Shown: piece by piece, positions 11,885-23,589 of the stretch
How the letters are laid out: every line of letters begins with the position of its first letter
Position numbering within the stretch: the first letter of the stretch is position 1
Assembly (NCBI GenBank): GCA_963930645.1
Contig: OZ005648.1
Location: 102,244,667-102,308,666 of the forward strand
DNA: 64,000 nt
Direction: 5' to 3'
Source: Salticus scenicus
Taxonomy: Eukaryota > Arthropoda > Arachnida > Araneae > Salticidae
Notes under the pieces: generated by a model
Database searches by the model: none
Seen by the model: only the letters and a program-made list of their open reading frames with translations
What the model was told of the DNA's origin: nothing
Translations under genes and position numbers: made by a program

Positions 11885-11948
<64 letters not shown>

Positions 11949-12803
11949 AACATATCTGTTGATTTTAATTCAGTTTGTTTTTTGTTCTTCAATCCTTAAG
12001 CATTTTGCAAACTATTGCATGGTTTATCAGAAAAAATCACTGGCGAATGGTGTTAATTGGTGATACATAGAAAACTTGATAAGCACCATAAATTGAAAAA
12101 CATCGCAAGAATTGATTCTATCGAAATAACAGCACGACTTTTTATTTTATGTGGAAAAAAAAAGCCACGAATGGAGCATTAAAGCCTGAGCTATTAGTTT
12201 TAGCAATTAACGGTGCTTTAATTTTTATTTTTTATCATACCACCATTTTGCTTTCAGAAAATTTTCATTTCTTCAAATCACAACACCTGATCAGTGTGCA
12301 GTCAATTAGCTTTGCTGAACTGTCGAATTTCTCTCTTTCCATTTTCCCCTCAAACATACAGGCGATTTTCGAGTTCAGCATATGAGGGTCTCTTAAATTT
12401 TTGAGATCATGATTAATGGTGCAAGTTAAAACTGCCAAATCTAAGGAGTGTTCGAAGTTCCCTCTTCTCAACATCAATGGACATTTTAGGTGAATTTTCC
12501 AAAGATTAATTGTTTCAAGCCTTCCATTTCTTAGACTTGATAAAAAAATATGCTTTTATAGCCGCAGCAATCCTCTCATCATCAGAATAGAAACGAGTAA
12601 ATAAAAACGACTAAATTGCATTTGTCGCCACAAATTTTCCTCAATGGCAATAAAAGAGTAATTAACCAATATTTTTTTTAGCGCCTATCGTCTACTATAG
12701 TCTCAAAAATTGCAGAGTTACCATCGTACAATACTTACATGCACCACTATTTTATAATATACTTTTGTTTCTAAGTGGTTGAATAAAATAATTTTTAATT
12801 ATA
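10933..12803. other. AT-rich spacer with compound microsatellites
   Basis: Contains (TA)n at 11,738-11,761, a (CA)n run of about 20 units followed by (TA)n at 11,886-11,948, and several poly(A/T) tracts. The stretch 12,140-12,500 is slightly less AT-rich with overlapping short frames on both strands, but I recognise no protein in it. Confidence 0.6.
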
Positions 12804-13004
12804 CATACTTGCCAACATCCTAATTTATATTCCGTAGTGTTGGTAGTCCCGCCCTTTTTTTCACACCAGTAAATATTTAGAGTAATATTCTCCAAATGCA
12901 ATTATGATTAAATAAGAAAAAAATACTCTTAAAAGATACTGGTGTGAAAAAGAAGGCGGGGCTAACAATACTACGGAATATTAATTAGTATTTTGGCAAG
13001 TATG
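12804..13004. mobile_element. Family 1 MITE, copy 4 (well preserved)
   Basis: The left end is CATACTTGCCAACATCCTAA and the right end is its complement TTTTGGCAAGTATG. The inner arms TAGTCCCGCCC...CACACCAGTA and TACTGGTGTG...GGCGGGGCTAAC form a palindrome of more than 70 bp per arm. Non-coding. Confidence 0.9.
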
Positions 13005-14038
13005 CAGATAACTAAGAAGTTATACTGATTTTCGTAAGCTTTTCTTCATTCATCTCAAATTTTTTCAACATTTTTTCCCCGGTAAAATCTACTTTATTAT
13101 TTTGATTTAAGTCAAATATAATGCTCGTATTCCTAGGAGTTATTTTACAGAATTTTAAATTATTAGGTGTAACGGGAAGTACCGTCGTTTTGAATTAGTT
13201 AATTAACACTGGAAATTTTTGTTTAGAAATACTCATAATATTTTACCTTTTATTATATTTTTTATTACTTTTTATTTATTTCTATTGATATTAAAAATAT
13301 TTATGTTAAATTACGAAATTGTTGTGGCTTTATGGGCTTCCTAGTTGTCAGCAACTTTACGCCCTGGTGAATCTTGACTGGATATACCTGTGTCAGGAGC
13401 CATAAAATAAAATGAAAGAATATTGAAAACTACTAGGCATGTAAGTTTAAAAAGGAGGAGAAGAAAGCCTCCAACTTGAGGCATCTCACCAAAGTCGATA
13501 ATTGAAATTCGCAAAAACGCAAAGAGAAAAGTCGCATGCAGGAGAGCTATGTAGAACGAGCAGAAGCAAGGAAGATGGAATAAAAACGAGGGGGGGGGGA
13601 GGAAGGATCTTTATAGAAACCATACAAATTTTTCTTCTTTTTAAAAAATTATATAAATATTGTTCAAGAAAATTTCTTACCATAAAACTCTCCAGTACAC
13701 TTGTTTTTTTTTTTTTTTTTAATAAGTGTAAATCCGAAATAGTAAAGTTCGGTTCAATGCAAAGAATGTTGGTTCAATGCAGTCTCAGTATATTTCAGAA
13801 TTTTCTGATGAAATGAATGTAACTAATTTTATACGCGATTCAATAATGAAGTATTTGTAAGACATATTCCTAATACAGATGTTTTACGATTTTACATTTA
13901 ACTAAAAAAATAATAATTAAGTACTCTTAATAAATTTAATAAACAACTGCAAATAATTATTACTATAAAAATTTAACCAAAAACTAAAGGCATATCAGTA
14001 GAATTCTAAAAGAAAAGCAATATTCGAATGTCCTTTAC
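13005..14038. other. Spacer without recognisable gene
   Basis: The segment 13,320-13,620 is less AT-rich and ends in a purine-rich stretch with a run of nine G. A 104-codon frame crosses it, but its translation is low-complexity and resembles nothing I know. Confidence 0.5.
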
Positions 14039-14886
14039 ACTAACTGGATTAACTTTCCTGTCTTTTAACTAGAATAAGCAATAAAATTCTGCTGTATGTT
14101 ATTATCTTTAGTATTAAAGCAACAAAAAAAAAATGATTTTAAGCATTGCCTAAATAATATATGTCGTTTTTGTGACGAAATTTTCAGACAGTGGGAAGTT
14201 CGTGAAAAGTTTACAAACAAAAGCGAAATAAAGAATGGCTTGTTTTCTAACTCACTTCAAATAAGCATAAAAGTGGATCAATCAGCTACAAATAGCAAAT
14301 AATTGCTTTGTCAGCTGTAAAAACACCATTCAGCATGTAGATGTTAGCCAATTAAAAAAAAAAAAAAAAAAAAAAAAAAGTTCTCGGTTTTTGATGAAGT
14401 GTATCCCGCAATTGCAGTAACTACTCGCTCATAAACTTTAATCACTATTTTTTTTTTTTTCTAGTACACTTCAAAATCATAAATGTACGCTGGAAAGTAA
14501 TGTTTTCTTGTGTGCGTTAAATGTACAGATGAAGCCTTGTTAATTTTACTGTTACGTTGGTAATCAGATAGAAAAAAAAAAATCAAGCTATTAGAAATCT
14601 TCAATCACATTTGATATGCATCATTGGCTGTATTTTAAATATGCATTAAAGAATTATTTATGTTTTTTTAAATTTCCAGCTTTTTTTACAACTATCTATG
14701 CCAATTATTTTTGTTTACTTGCATTTCAGGTAATCCAAAACTAACATAAGTGTCAAACTTATCTGTTTTTAAAATTGTTGGATAAATTTACAAAAATATT
14801 ATTATTATTATTATTATTTTGTTTAAAAAAATCAGAATAATGGACAATAAAATTTGAATTCGTTATTTTTATAATTTAATGTTCAT
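14039..14886. repeat. Tandem duplication A, unit 1
   Basis: Direct repeat of 14,887-15,538. Both units share CTTTTAACTAGAATAAGCAA, ATTCTGCT.TATGTTATTAT, CAGCTGTAAAAACAC, a poly(A) run, GATGAAGT.TATC, an (ATT)n run and AAATTTGAATTCGTTATTTT in order. The units differ by many substitutions, and unit 1 is about 200 bp longer. Several in-frame changes differ between units, so there is no sign of a conserved protein. Confidence 0.87.
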
Positions 14887-15538
14887 TATACTACCTGGAT
14901 AAACTTTCCCTGCCTTTTAACTAGAATAAGCAATGAAATTCTGCTATATGTTATTATATTTAATATTAAAGCAATAAAAAAATATTTTTAAGCATTGTCT
15001 AAACATAATATGTCATTTATATAACAAAATTTTCAAATAGTGAGAAGTTAGTGAAAAGTTTACACACAAAAGCTTAATAAAAGATTACTTGTTTTCTAAC
15101 TTATTTCAAATAAGCGTAATACTCGATCAATCGGCTACAAATAGCAAATAATTGCGTTGTCAGCTGTAAAAACACAATTCAGCATGCAGATGTTAGCCAG
15201 TAAAAAAAAAAAAAAAGGTCTCGTTTTTTGATGAAGTTTATCACGCAAGTGCAGTATCTATTCGCTCATAAAGTTAATCACTATTTTTTTTTTCTAGTAC
15301 ACTACAAAGTGATAAATATACACCTGAAAATAATGTCTTCTCATGTGCGTTAAACGTACAGATGATGCTTGTTAATTTTATTATTACGTTAAACACCAGA
15401 TTAAAAGATTAAGTTTCAAACGTATCTATTTTTTAAATTGTTGTAATAATTCACAAAATTACTATTATTATTATTATTTTGTTAAAAAAAAACAGAATAT
15501 GGATTATAAAATTTGAATTCGTTATTTTCATAATTTAA
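14887..15538. repeat. Tandem duplication A, unit 2
   Basis: Second unit of duplication A. Its right edge, TTTTCATAATTTAAGTTTGC, is shared with the left edge of duplication B, so the two duplication events share a boundary sequence. Confidence 0.87.
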
Positions 15539-16016
15539 GTTTGCTAAAATAAGTAATATTAAAAGACCTTCATAATGCAGTTTAGAAATATTTTTGCGGT
15601 TGGATTATTAAAGCCCTTTATTAATGAATTAAACAATGAAAATAATTTACATACCAAGTTCAATCTCAAACAACTTTCTGTAGAATGCCAATCAGATATC
15701 ATTGAATAGTTCTGCAGTGACGATTCAACAACAGACAAAATTTAATAAGCAATGAAATAAAAGATTGAATAGAAGATTTTTATTTACTCTAAAAATATAT
15801 TCGAAGTTTAAATCCTCAGTTTCAAGTATATTTATTTAGGCGTTCAAGATTTGTTCTAAACAGAAATGAATCTAACGGAATCTAACTGTTAAAAACATAA
15901 AAGTAAAAAAAAAAAAAAAAACGTAGATACTCAATATGTAGACAATCAATCTGAAGACAAATTATCGTCTGCGACAAAATAATTTTAAGAAGTTTTACTT
16001 ACAGTTTTAAATAATA
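15524..16016. repeat. Tandem duplication B, unit 1
   Basis: About 490 bp repeated head to tail at 16,017-16,510: AAGTTTGCTAAAATAA, GACCTTCATAATGCAGTTTA, GGATTATTAAAGCC, TTTATTTAGGCGTTCAAGA and a poly(A) tract before ACGTAGAT recur in order, at high identity by eye. Confidence 0.92.
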
Positions 16017-16510
16017 TTATTTTTATAATTTAAGTTTGCTAAAATAAATAATATTAAACGACCTTCATAATGCAGTTTAGAAATATTCTTGCTGTTGGAT
16101 TATTAAAGCCTTTTATTAATGAATTAAATAATAAAAATAATTTGCATACCAAATTCAACCTCAAACAACTTTCTGTATAATGTCAATCAGAAATCATAGA
16201 ATAGTTCGGCAGTGACGATTTAACGATAGACAAAATTTAATAAGCAATGAAATAAAAGCTTGAATAGAAGATTTTTATTTACTCTAAAATATATTTCAAG
16301 TTTAAATTCTCAGTTTCATGTACATTTATTTAGGCGTTCAAGACTTGTTCTAAACAAAGATGAATGTAACGGAATATAACTGTTGACATTCAAAAAACAT
16401 AAAAGTAAAAAAAAAAAAAAAAAAACGTAGATGCTACATTATGTAGAAAATCAATCTGAAAACAAATTATCGTCTGCGATAAAATGATTTTAAAAAGTTT
16501 TACTTACAGT
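16017..16510. repeat. Tandem duplication B, unit 2
   Basis: Second unit, starting at ATAATTTAAGTTTGCTAAAA and ending ACTTACAGTTTTAAATAATA. It is more similar to its partner than the duplication A units are to each other, suggesting a younger event (inference). Confidence 0.92.
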
Positions 16511-17189
16511 TTTAAATAATAATGTCAATCTCAGTCTTCAGTCATATTAAGTTTGTTGTTTAGAAATAATAAAAAGCACAATATGAATAAGATTTTAAGA
16601 AGCAATTGAAAATATAATATAAGTAAAATATTTAAGAAGCTCTTTAGGGCATAATATTTAACTTTTAAAAAATAAAATCAAAATTTTAAAACTTTTAATT
16701 ATTTTGCAATTTAACCGTAACAGGCCGAAATTTATATGTTATATTTGTCTTTTTTTATGGATATGCTTTACATTTGACAGAAAAGAACACACAATCTTCC
16801 GAAATACATCGTATTTTCTTACATTTTTATTATTAATTAAATAATAATAATAATTATATTAATTCACATATTGGCAATATATATATATATATATTAATCA
16901 AATAATGTAATGATGATATTTTTTAAATAACACCCCAATAAGATGAAGCTTTCTTCGATGTACTATTTTTCTAAATAGCATGTAAAAAATCATAACAATA
17001 ATTTTATAAAACTCAAAAATTCAGAAGTGTTCAAATAATTCTTAGTTATTTCTTTCTATATAAATAGAAAATAATCGTTCAGAAGTAGCCATCTACATAA
17101 AAATGACTATTCTAGTATGCAAAATGCTTTTCAAAAAATGGAAAGTATCACTATTTTAAAAGCCCCGACTTTTCACCAGAAACTTACAA
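16511..17189. other. AT-rich spacer without recognisable gene
   Basis: Nothing beyond a short (TA)n run near 16,878-16,895. Confidence 0.6.
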
Positions 17190-17760
17190 AACTGTCATAA
17201 GCATTTATTTTTCTGTTACATAAAACTAATCCCCTAAAAGTAATATTTACTCTTCGGGGCATCCGCGGGATAGATAGCTCGAAAAATAAGAAGGAGAGAA
17301 AAAATTAAGATTTTTATCCGAGTTGCGACAAAAAAATTATTTTCTAGATGGAGAGGAAGTTTAGAATAAATGTCTGCTCTCATATCGATTGAAAAAGATG
17401 TTTAAAGAAGAAAAAAAAATAAGGACTAGAAGATTTTGTTGGAATATTCTACTGTGTTAGGAGGTTGAGAAACTTGCCACAGATATCCTTTCTTTTTCCT
17501 TTGATTGAATAAACTAATTGAAAGAGGAATGTAAATATTTGACCACGTACTTCTTCTTGGATGAAACGATTAAGTATGTGATTTGCATATTCGTTTGCAA
17601 TTACTCTGCTTTAAAGTAAATATGGTGGAGCTATTGAAAAACATTACATTTTATATTCGCTGATTAAAATTTCTAAAGGAATTTTATACTTTAATACATT
17701 CAAGTGAATATTGGACCTTTTATGAGATTTTTTTTTTTCTAATAATGTATTACAGAGTAT
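17190..17760. repeat. Dispersed tandem repeat R, unit 1
   Basis: Holds the R core TTGAATAAACTAATTGAAAG, GGAATGTAAATATTTGACCA, AAGTATGTGATTTGCATAT, TTGCAATTACT and AAAGTAAATATGGTGGA, then GTGAATATTGGA and TATGAGATT. The stretch upstream (ATCGATTGAAAAA, GAGGTTGAGAAACTT) is shared only with unit 8 at 23.6-24.0 kb. Non-coding: no frame is conserved among units. Confidence 0.85.
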
Positions 17761-18218
17761 CTCTTAGAAAACACTATTCAAGAATTTTTATGCTATAAAA
17801 TGTTATATAAAAAAAGTAATTTAAAATAAACACATAAGTTTTGAAACACACATATTTTTTTTTATGTTTGAATGGTTAGTGATTTTTTTTTAATGATTTT
17901 GTTTTGTAGTACACACACACACACACACACACACAAAATTATTTGAAAAATAAAAATAGGCAGTGTTTTCTTACATATTGATTAAAAGAAAAGTTTAAAA
18001 AACAAAGACACCTTTTCGAAAAGATTGTAAAAAAGGAGTAGAGTCTGTTGATTGGTTCTAACTAATGCGTATGCTTTACTTGCCACCAATGCCTTCTGTT
18101 TTTCAGTAAGTAATGAATTTACTGATACAGAAATGTATTCATTTGATTACATAATTTTTTTCGGATGAAACATTTAAGTGTGTAATTTGCGTACTCGTTT
18201 GGACTTACTTTGATTTAA

Positions 18219-18602
18219 CTCTGTAACCCGCAGTGCAGAGTTCCCAACTTTTATAATTTATTCACTAGCATTTTTAGCCCCGCCTTCTTTTCGCACCAGA
18301 AATTGTGTAAATTATTTCTCTTTAATATGTGACGACGATTAAATAAGAAAAAAAAAATCATTTTTCAAAATTTCCGGTAAGAAAAGAGGCGGGGCTAAAA
18401 ATGCTCGTGAATAAATTATAAATCTTGGGAACACGGCGATTACTAATTCAAAACTGCAAAAATTCACTCCGAAAAATTTCAACAAAAATTTGTTTTTGTA
18501 AGTAAGCAGAAAAAGTTATTCATTTCTTTCCTTTTAACTTTGTTCGTAAATTCCGGAGGATTTTCATTTTAAATAAGCGTAATTACCTTGCATTTTAGAG
18601 GG
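18219..18602. mobile_element. piggyBac-type MITE, family 4, copy 2 (itself interrupted)
   Basis: Flanked by TTAA at 18,215-18,218 and 18,603-18,606. The right part, CTGCAAAAATTCACTCCG and AAATTCCGGAGGATTT, matches the family 4 copies at 7021 and 45,324. The left part is cut by the family 1 MITE at 18,237-18,436. R unit 1 shows the uninterrupted sequence at the same point. Confidence 0.72.
18237..18436. mobile_element. Family 1 MITE, copy 5 (nested)
   Basis: AGAGTTCCCAACTTTTATAA, then TAGCCCCGCCTTCTTTTCGC, answered by AAAAGAGGCGGGGCTAAAAA and AATCTTGGGAAC. Arms are about 75 bp and nearly perfect. It lies within the family 4 MITE, which lies within R unit 2. Confidence 0.9.
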
Positions 18603-18800
18603 TTAAAATAATAATGGAACAATTGAAAAACATTCAGTTTTATACTTATTTAAATTTATATTAAAGTTTATTTTATACTTTAGTAATTTTAAGTGAATAT
18701 TGAATCTCATATGAGATTCGTGTTTTCTTTATTCTTATAATCATCGGATTATATTAATAACTTTTATTAATATTTAAATGATGTATTACTGCATATCTCT

Positions 18801-19639
18801 TAAGACACATTACGAGAAAGTTTCTGTGATTGAAGATTGTATGTGTACTTAAAAAACAATTATGTGACTGATATCTAGAAACGTAATTGTGTCACTAGTA
18901 AAAATAGTCCCATGTCTTACAGAGATGTCAAGTTACTACTAACGAAAAATCAATTTCATATCACAATAAAGAAAAAAGTAAAACTTGTCCCATTAAATTG
19001 CAAATAATTATTACAAAAGAACACATTAAAAAATTTCCGGTATTAAGATTACTGACAATCTGTAATATCTTGGCATCGCTGGTCTTACTCATGAACTCTA
19101 GTATCATTTGTTAGCATATTCTATAAACCCCTATTAGAATTCTAGATCATTTTCCTGTATTATCGTAGAGTCAAATTTATTAAAAAAATTCTGAAAATAA
19201 ATGTGAACTCAATAAGCAAGTTTTAGTAACTATAATCTTGGTTTCTGATCCATTTTCAGGAAATCAAGCGATAATTTCTCGCGGTACAATGGTTTCATAA
19301 TATTCATATTATTGATAATATTTTTTCACCATCTAGAAAAGTATAAACAAGAAATTCGCGATAATATCGTCTATCCAGGTTATTTGTTCACCTTATATTC
19401 ATAGCTCGTAAATCAATATTTCTAGTTTAGGGATCCAGAAAATGACTACTTATTCGTGCTAGATGAAAGAGGTCTACTTTTTTTGTGTGTGTGTGTGTCG
19501 AATTTAACTGAGAATATATTCTGATATTCAGAATTGTATTATTTAAGTCACTCTTGTAGTTATTAAATTTCCGAATTTCTGACATTGTTTTTATCATTTT
19601 AGTTAAAATTAAATAAGAATGAAAAATAAATTGTTTATT
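18801..19639. other. AT-rich spacer without recognisable gene
   Basis: A short (GT)n at about 19,483-19,498 is the only visible structure. No coding signal. Confidence 0.55.
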
Positions 19640-20112
19640 TAGACGTTATACTTTTTAAGAATGTTTTACTTGCCAAATATATTTGATCTTTGCGATTTAA
19701 TTGAATAAACTAATTGAAAGAGGAATGCAAATATTTGATTACGTCCTTCTCTTAGGATAAAACGACTGAGTATGTGATTTGCATATTATTTTGCAATCAT
19801 TTTTCTCTAAAGTAACTATGATGGAACGCTTGAATAGCATTATATTGTATATTTTTTGATAAAAATTTTAAAACATATTTATAGTTTAGTACTTTTAAGT
19901 GAATGTTAGATATTATATGAGATTCATATTTATATTCATTTTTTAACATTTTAATAATATGTTACAGTATATATTTTACAAATATCAAGAGATAACTTTT
20001 AAGCTTCAAGATTGTACGTTAAAATTATTAAAAAATATATGAAATGTTCAGAAATGTATTTAAATTACGCTGATAATCAAAGTTTAAGAAAAAAAAAAAA
20101 AATAGAAAACCA

Positions 20113-20152
<40 letters not shown>

Positions 20153-20154
20153 AC
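19640..20154. repeat. Repeat R, unit 3
   Basis: Contains TTGAATAAACTAATTGAAAG, GGAATGCAAATATTTGATTA, GAGTATGTGATTTGCATATT and ATGATGGAACGCTTGAA. It ends in ATTACGCTGATAATCAAAGT and long poly(A) runs. Closest to units 4 and 5. Confidence 0.88.
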
Positions 20155-20654
20155 CTTTTTACTTTTTAAGAATATTTCACTTGCTACATATGTTTCCTCT
20201 TTCCGTTTTAATTGAATAAATTAAATGAAAGAGGAATGTAAATATTTGACCACGTCCTTTTCCTCGGATAAAACGACTAAGTATGTGATTTACATATTAT
20301 TTTGCAATTACTTTGCTTTAAACTAAATATGATGGAACGCTTGAACAATAATACATTTTAAATTTTTTGCTTAAAATTTAAATTGTTTATATAATTTAGT
20401 TATTTAGTACATTTAAGTAAATAGTTGGATTATATATGAGATTCATATTTATGTACTTTTTATTAATACTTTAAAAATATAGTATTGTGTATATCTTTTG
20501 AAATATCAGGAGAAAAGTTTTATGATTCAAGATTGTAAGTAAAAATTATTTTAAAATGCATGCAAATTTACAGAAACATATTTAAATTACTCTGATAATC
20601 AAAGTTTTAAAAAGGAGAAATAGAAAAACACATTTGGAAAAAAAAAGTTTCTGA
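20155..20654. repeat. Repeat R, unit 4
   Basis: Head-to-tail with unit 3, with the same order of blocks (TTTTTAAGAATATTTCACTT, GAAAGAGGAATGTAAATATT, AAGTATGTGATTTACATATT, GATGGAACGCTTGAACAA). The local period is about 500 bp. Confidence 0.9.
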
Positions 20655-21290
20655 CCTTTTTGTTTTTTTAAGAATATTTCGCTGCCCAATATTTCCTCTT
20701 TTCGTTTTAATTGAATAAACTAAAGGAAAGGGAAATGTGAATATTTGAACACGTTTTTTTCCTCGCATAAAACGACTCAGTATGTGATTTACATATAATT
20801 TCTTCAATTACTTTGCTTTAAATTAAATATGATGGAACTTTTGAACAACATCACACTTTAAGTTTTTTCCTTAAAATTTTTAGTACAGTTGAACCTCGTT
20901 AACGTGAATTAATTTTAACATGAACTCTTTCCACAATTCCCATCAAAACGAAGATTAGTTTAGTTCTATGAAGATCAGTTAGTGATAACATGAACAGATA
21001 TTTTATCCCTTTTGAGATTCACGTTAATGAGGTTCGACTGTATTTATATAATTTAGTACATTTAAACAAATAGTCAGATCTTATGTGATATTCATATTTA
21101 TGTTATTTTTAATAATACTTTAATAATATATTACAGTGTATATCTTTAGATATATCTAGAGATAACTTTTATGTTTCAAGACTATATGTGAAAATTATTT
21201 AAAAATATATGCAAATGTTCAGAAATATATTTGAATTACTCTGAAAATCAATCAAAATTTCAAACAGAAGAAATAGAAGAACACATTAAT
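20655..21290. repeat. Repeat R, unit 5 (contains a MITE)
   Basis: Same block order as unit 4, with a 155-bp insertion at 20,886-21,040. Without the insertion the unit is about 480 bp. Confidence 0.9.
20886..21040. mobile_element. MITE with pogo/Tigger-like ends
   Basis: Terminal inverted repeats CAGTTGAACCTCGTTAACGT and its partner ACGTTAATGAGGTTCGACTG, with TA directly on both sides (20,884-20,885 and 21,041-21,042). The ends resemble those of pogo/Tigger elements of the Tc1/mariner superfamily. R unit 4 gives the empty site. Non-coding. Confidence 0.9.
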
Positions 21291-21324
21291 TAAAAAAAAA
21301 ATCTTTTTTAGATATATATATATT

Positions 21325-21600
21325 TTTTCTTTAAGAATTTTTCATTTGCACCATATATCTCCTCTTTCTCCTTTTATTAAGTAAACTAATTGTTAGAGCA
21401 ATGTAAATATTTGACCACTTACTTCTCTTCAGATGGAATGATTATGTATCCGATTAGCATATTCATTTGCAATTACTTTACTTTAACGTAAATATGATGA
21501 GTGATTGAGACAAATTATGATTTATATTCATTGATTAAAATTTAAACAGGATTTTTATACTTGTAGATACTGATCTTCACAGGCGACTCATTTCTTGCAG
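21325..21600. repeat. Repeat R, unit 6
   Basis: A diverged unit: GTAAACTAATTGTTAGAGCA, AATGTAAATATTTGACCACT, TAGCATATTCATTTGCAATT and GTAAATATGATG in order. Confidence 0.8.
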
Positions 21601-21839
21601 ATTGATTTTTTATGTTTATTTCTTACTACTTCTTAAAGACAAACCTGGTAGAATTTTAGCTTTATGAATTTTTACAAAATAATAATAAATAAATAAAAAT
21701 AAAATAAAAGTTTCAGGAGTATATTTGAATAACTCTCAAGGGTATTAGATTACCGATTTTTTTAAGCATTTTGTTCCGTAGAATGCAAAAAGAAAAAAAA
21801 AATGTATAAAAGAAATAAAAATGAAAATGTTTGTTTGAC

Positions 21840-22110
21840 TTTTCTTTGTTAGCACAAATATTTTACTTGACTGATGTATACCCCTTTTCTCTTTTGATTG
21901 AATAATTTAATATAAAAAGAAATTCAATTAATTGATATATTTCTTCAGGAATGAACTGATTAGGAATATAAGATTTTCATACCAGTTAGCAATTACTTAG
22001 CGTTAAAGTAAACGTGATGAAACAATTTTAAAATATAATGCATTTGACATTTGTTGATTACAATTTCAGAATTATGTAATACTCCAGCAAATTTAAATGA
22101 ATCCTTTTTT
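21840..22110. repeat. Repeat R, unit 7 (most diverged)
   Basis: CTTTTGATTGAATAATTTAA, AGGAATGAACTGATTAGG, TTAGCAATTACTTAGCGTTA and AAAGTAAACGTGATGAAACA keep the order of the R core at reduced identity. Confidence 0.65.
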
Positions 22111-22199
22111 TTTCCTTATGTTACACTATATAAATTTAAATTATTTTATGTAAAAAAATCAAATTCGAATATTAAAATAGTACCTTATATTCACAAATA

Positions 22200-22231
22200 A
22201 AAGAGTTCTTCATTATCTTCTCTCTCTCTCT

Positions 22232-22262
<31 letters not shown>

Positions 22263-22551
22263 GTCACCAGTAATTTCCTACAAAAGAAAAAAAAAATTCC
22301 ACCCTATAAAATCGCAAAGATAACTATAAACATATGATGAAAATTTCTGTAAAGAAATACTTTCATTACTGTACATTGTCGAGATTTCACCTAAGGGAAA
22401 ATACGAATCATAAAATACACTACTTTAATTTTAATAACTAAACTGTTTCATCTGTAATTAAATTAAAAAAATTATAAGGCCTTACAATTTTATAATTTTG
22501 GCGGGAGACTAATACCGCATATTTTTCCCAAAATTTTCATTTTATTTATTC

Positions 22552-22585
<34 letters not shown>

Positions 22586-22740
22586 GGTTATACATCTGAT
22601 TTAAAGTGATTTTTTTTTTTTTTTTGATTCAAGTAAAGTAAGCCAAATTTTCTTGTTTTTGCATCTGATAATTTTGAGATGATTGGATGTGACCATAATA
22701 AGTGTGCAAAATTCATTTATAGTGATTTTTTTTCTATTAT
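22200..22740. other. AT-rich spacer with simple repeats
   Basis: A (CT)n run followed by poly(T) at 22,219-22,262, poly(A) at 22,554-22,582 and poly(T) at about 22,610-22,625. No gene. Confidence 0.6.
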
Positions 22741-22945
22741 AAAACTTGACACTTTCACGGAAATCCGGTTACTAGTACCAAAATCGCTGTCTGAAAGAAA
22801 TAGTCCTGTCGTACTAATAATACTCTCCCTGCTTTTCCAGTTCCAATAACGCATAACTGTATAAAAATTGTTGTTTGTACAACATTTTATCAGGTTTAAA
22901 ATTTTCATCATAATTTCTGGTATGGTTCCTATTTTCTGCATAACA
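22741..22945. repeat. Direct repeat D, unit 1
   Basis: AACGCATAACTGTATAAAAA, TACAACATTTTATCAGGTTT and CATCATAATTTC recur in order at 23,365-23,480. The intervening stretch holds a 30-nt poly(T) and a poly(A) of more than 30 nt. Confidence 0.7.
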
Positions 22946-22978
22946 TTTTGAAAGTAGTTTTAATTTATTACCCTAAAA

Positions 22979-23015
<37 letters not shown>

Positions 23016-23226
23016 AAAATGTTAAATTAAACACCTTATACATTGTTCTACATAAGTGTTTTTTAACAAGTTGACTACGATAGCCACTTAATCTTTCTTT
23101 GCCTTTACGATTTAGACTCTGAGAAGATGAAATGAGAAACTGTCGAAAGGAGACAGAACTATGTCGACATAATACCGATGGCAACATAAAGAAAGCTGGA
23201 CGTTTTGACAACTACACATAAATGCC

Positions 23227-23267
<41 letters not shown>

Positions 23268-23344
23268 TTACCCATTTAATTTACAATTTTTTTTTTTTTT
23301 TTCGTATTTTGGATAGAAATATTGCTTTTCTGCATAACAATAAA

Positions 23345-23480
23345 ATATTATTCAAGTTCTATTTCAGTGTCGACCACGCATAACTTCATAAAAATATGTT
23401 ACTTTTACAACATTTTATCAGATTTTAAAGTTATGATCATAATTCCTTATATATTTCCTGCTTTTTATTTTTACGTATAA
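23345..23480. repeat. Direct repeat D, unit 2
   Basis: CACGCATAACTTCATAAAAA, TACAACATTTTATCAGATTT and ATGATCATAATTCC match unit 1 at 22.8 kb in the same orientation. Confidence 0.7.
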
Positions 23481-23589
23481 ATTTATCTGTATTTCTAAAT
23501 CTCTTTCCATATGAGTGGCACATAAGTATTCATATATGTATATAAATTCGACTTTTAAACAGGAAATTTATCTTAACTATCATAAATAT

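Larger units (their letters stand above)
18095..18800. repeat. Repeat R, unit 2 (split by nested MITEs)
   Basis: A diverged R unit with GGATGAAACATTTAAGTGTG and AATTTGCGTACTCGTTTGGA on the left, and ATAATGGAACAATTGAAAAA, AGTGAATATTGAA and CATATGAGATTC on the right. The middle is occupied by a TTAA-flanked insertion at 18,219-18,602. Confidence 0.8.

Noticed and set aside
22960..23211. 83-codon reverse frame ending in poly-lysine
   Set aside because: The lysines come from a poly(T) tract on the plus strand; the rest resembles nothing known.
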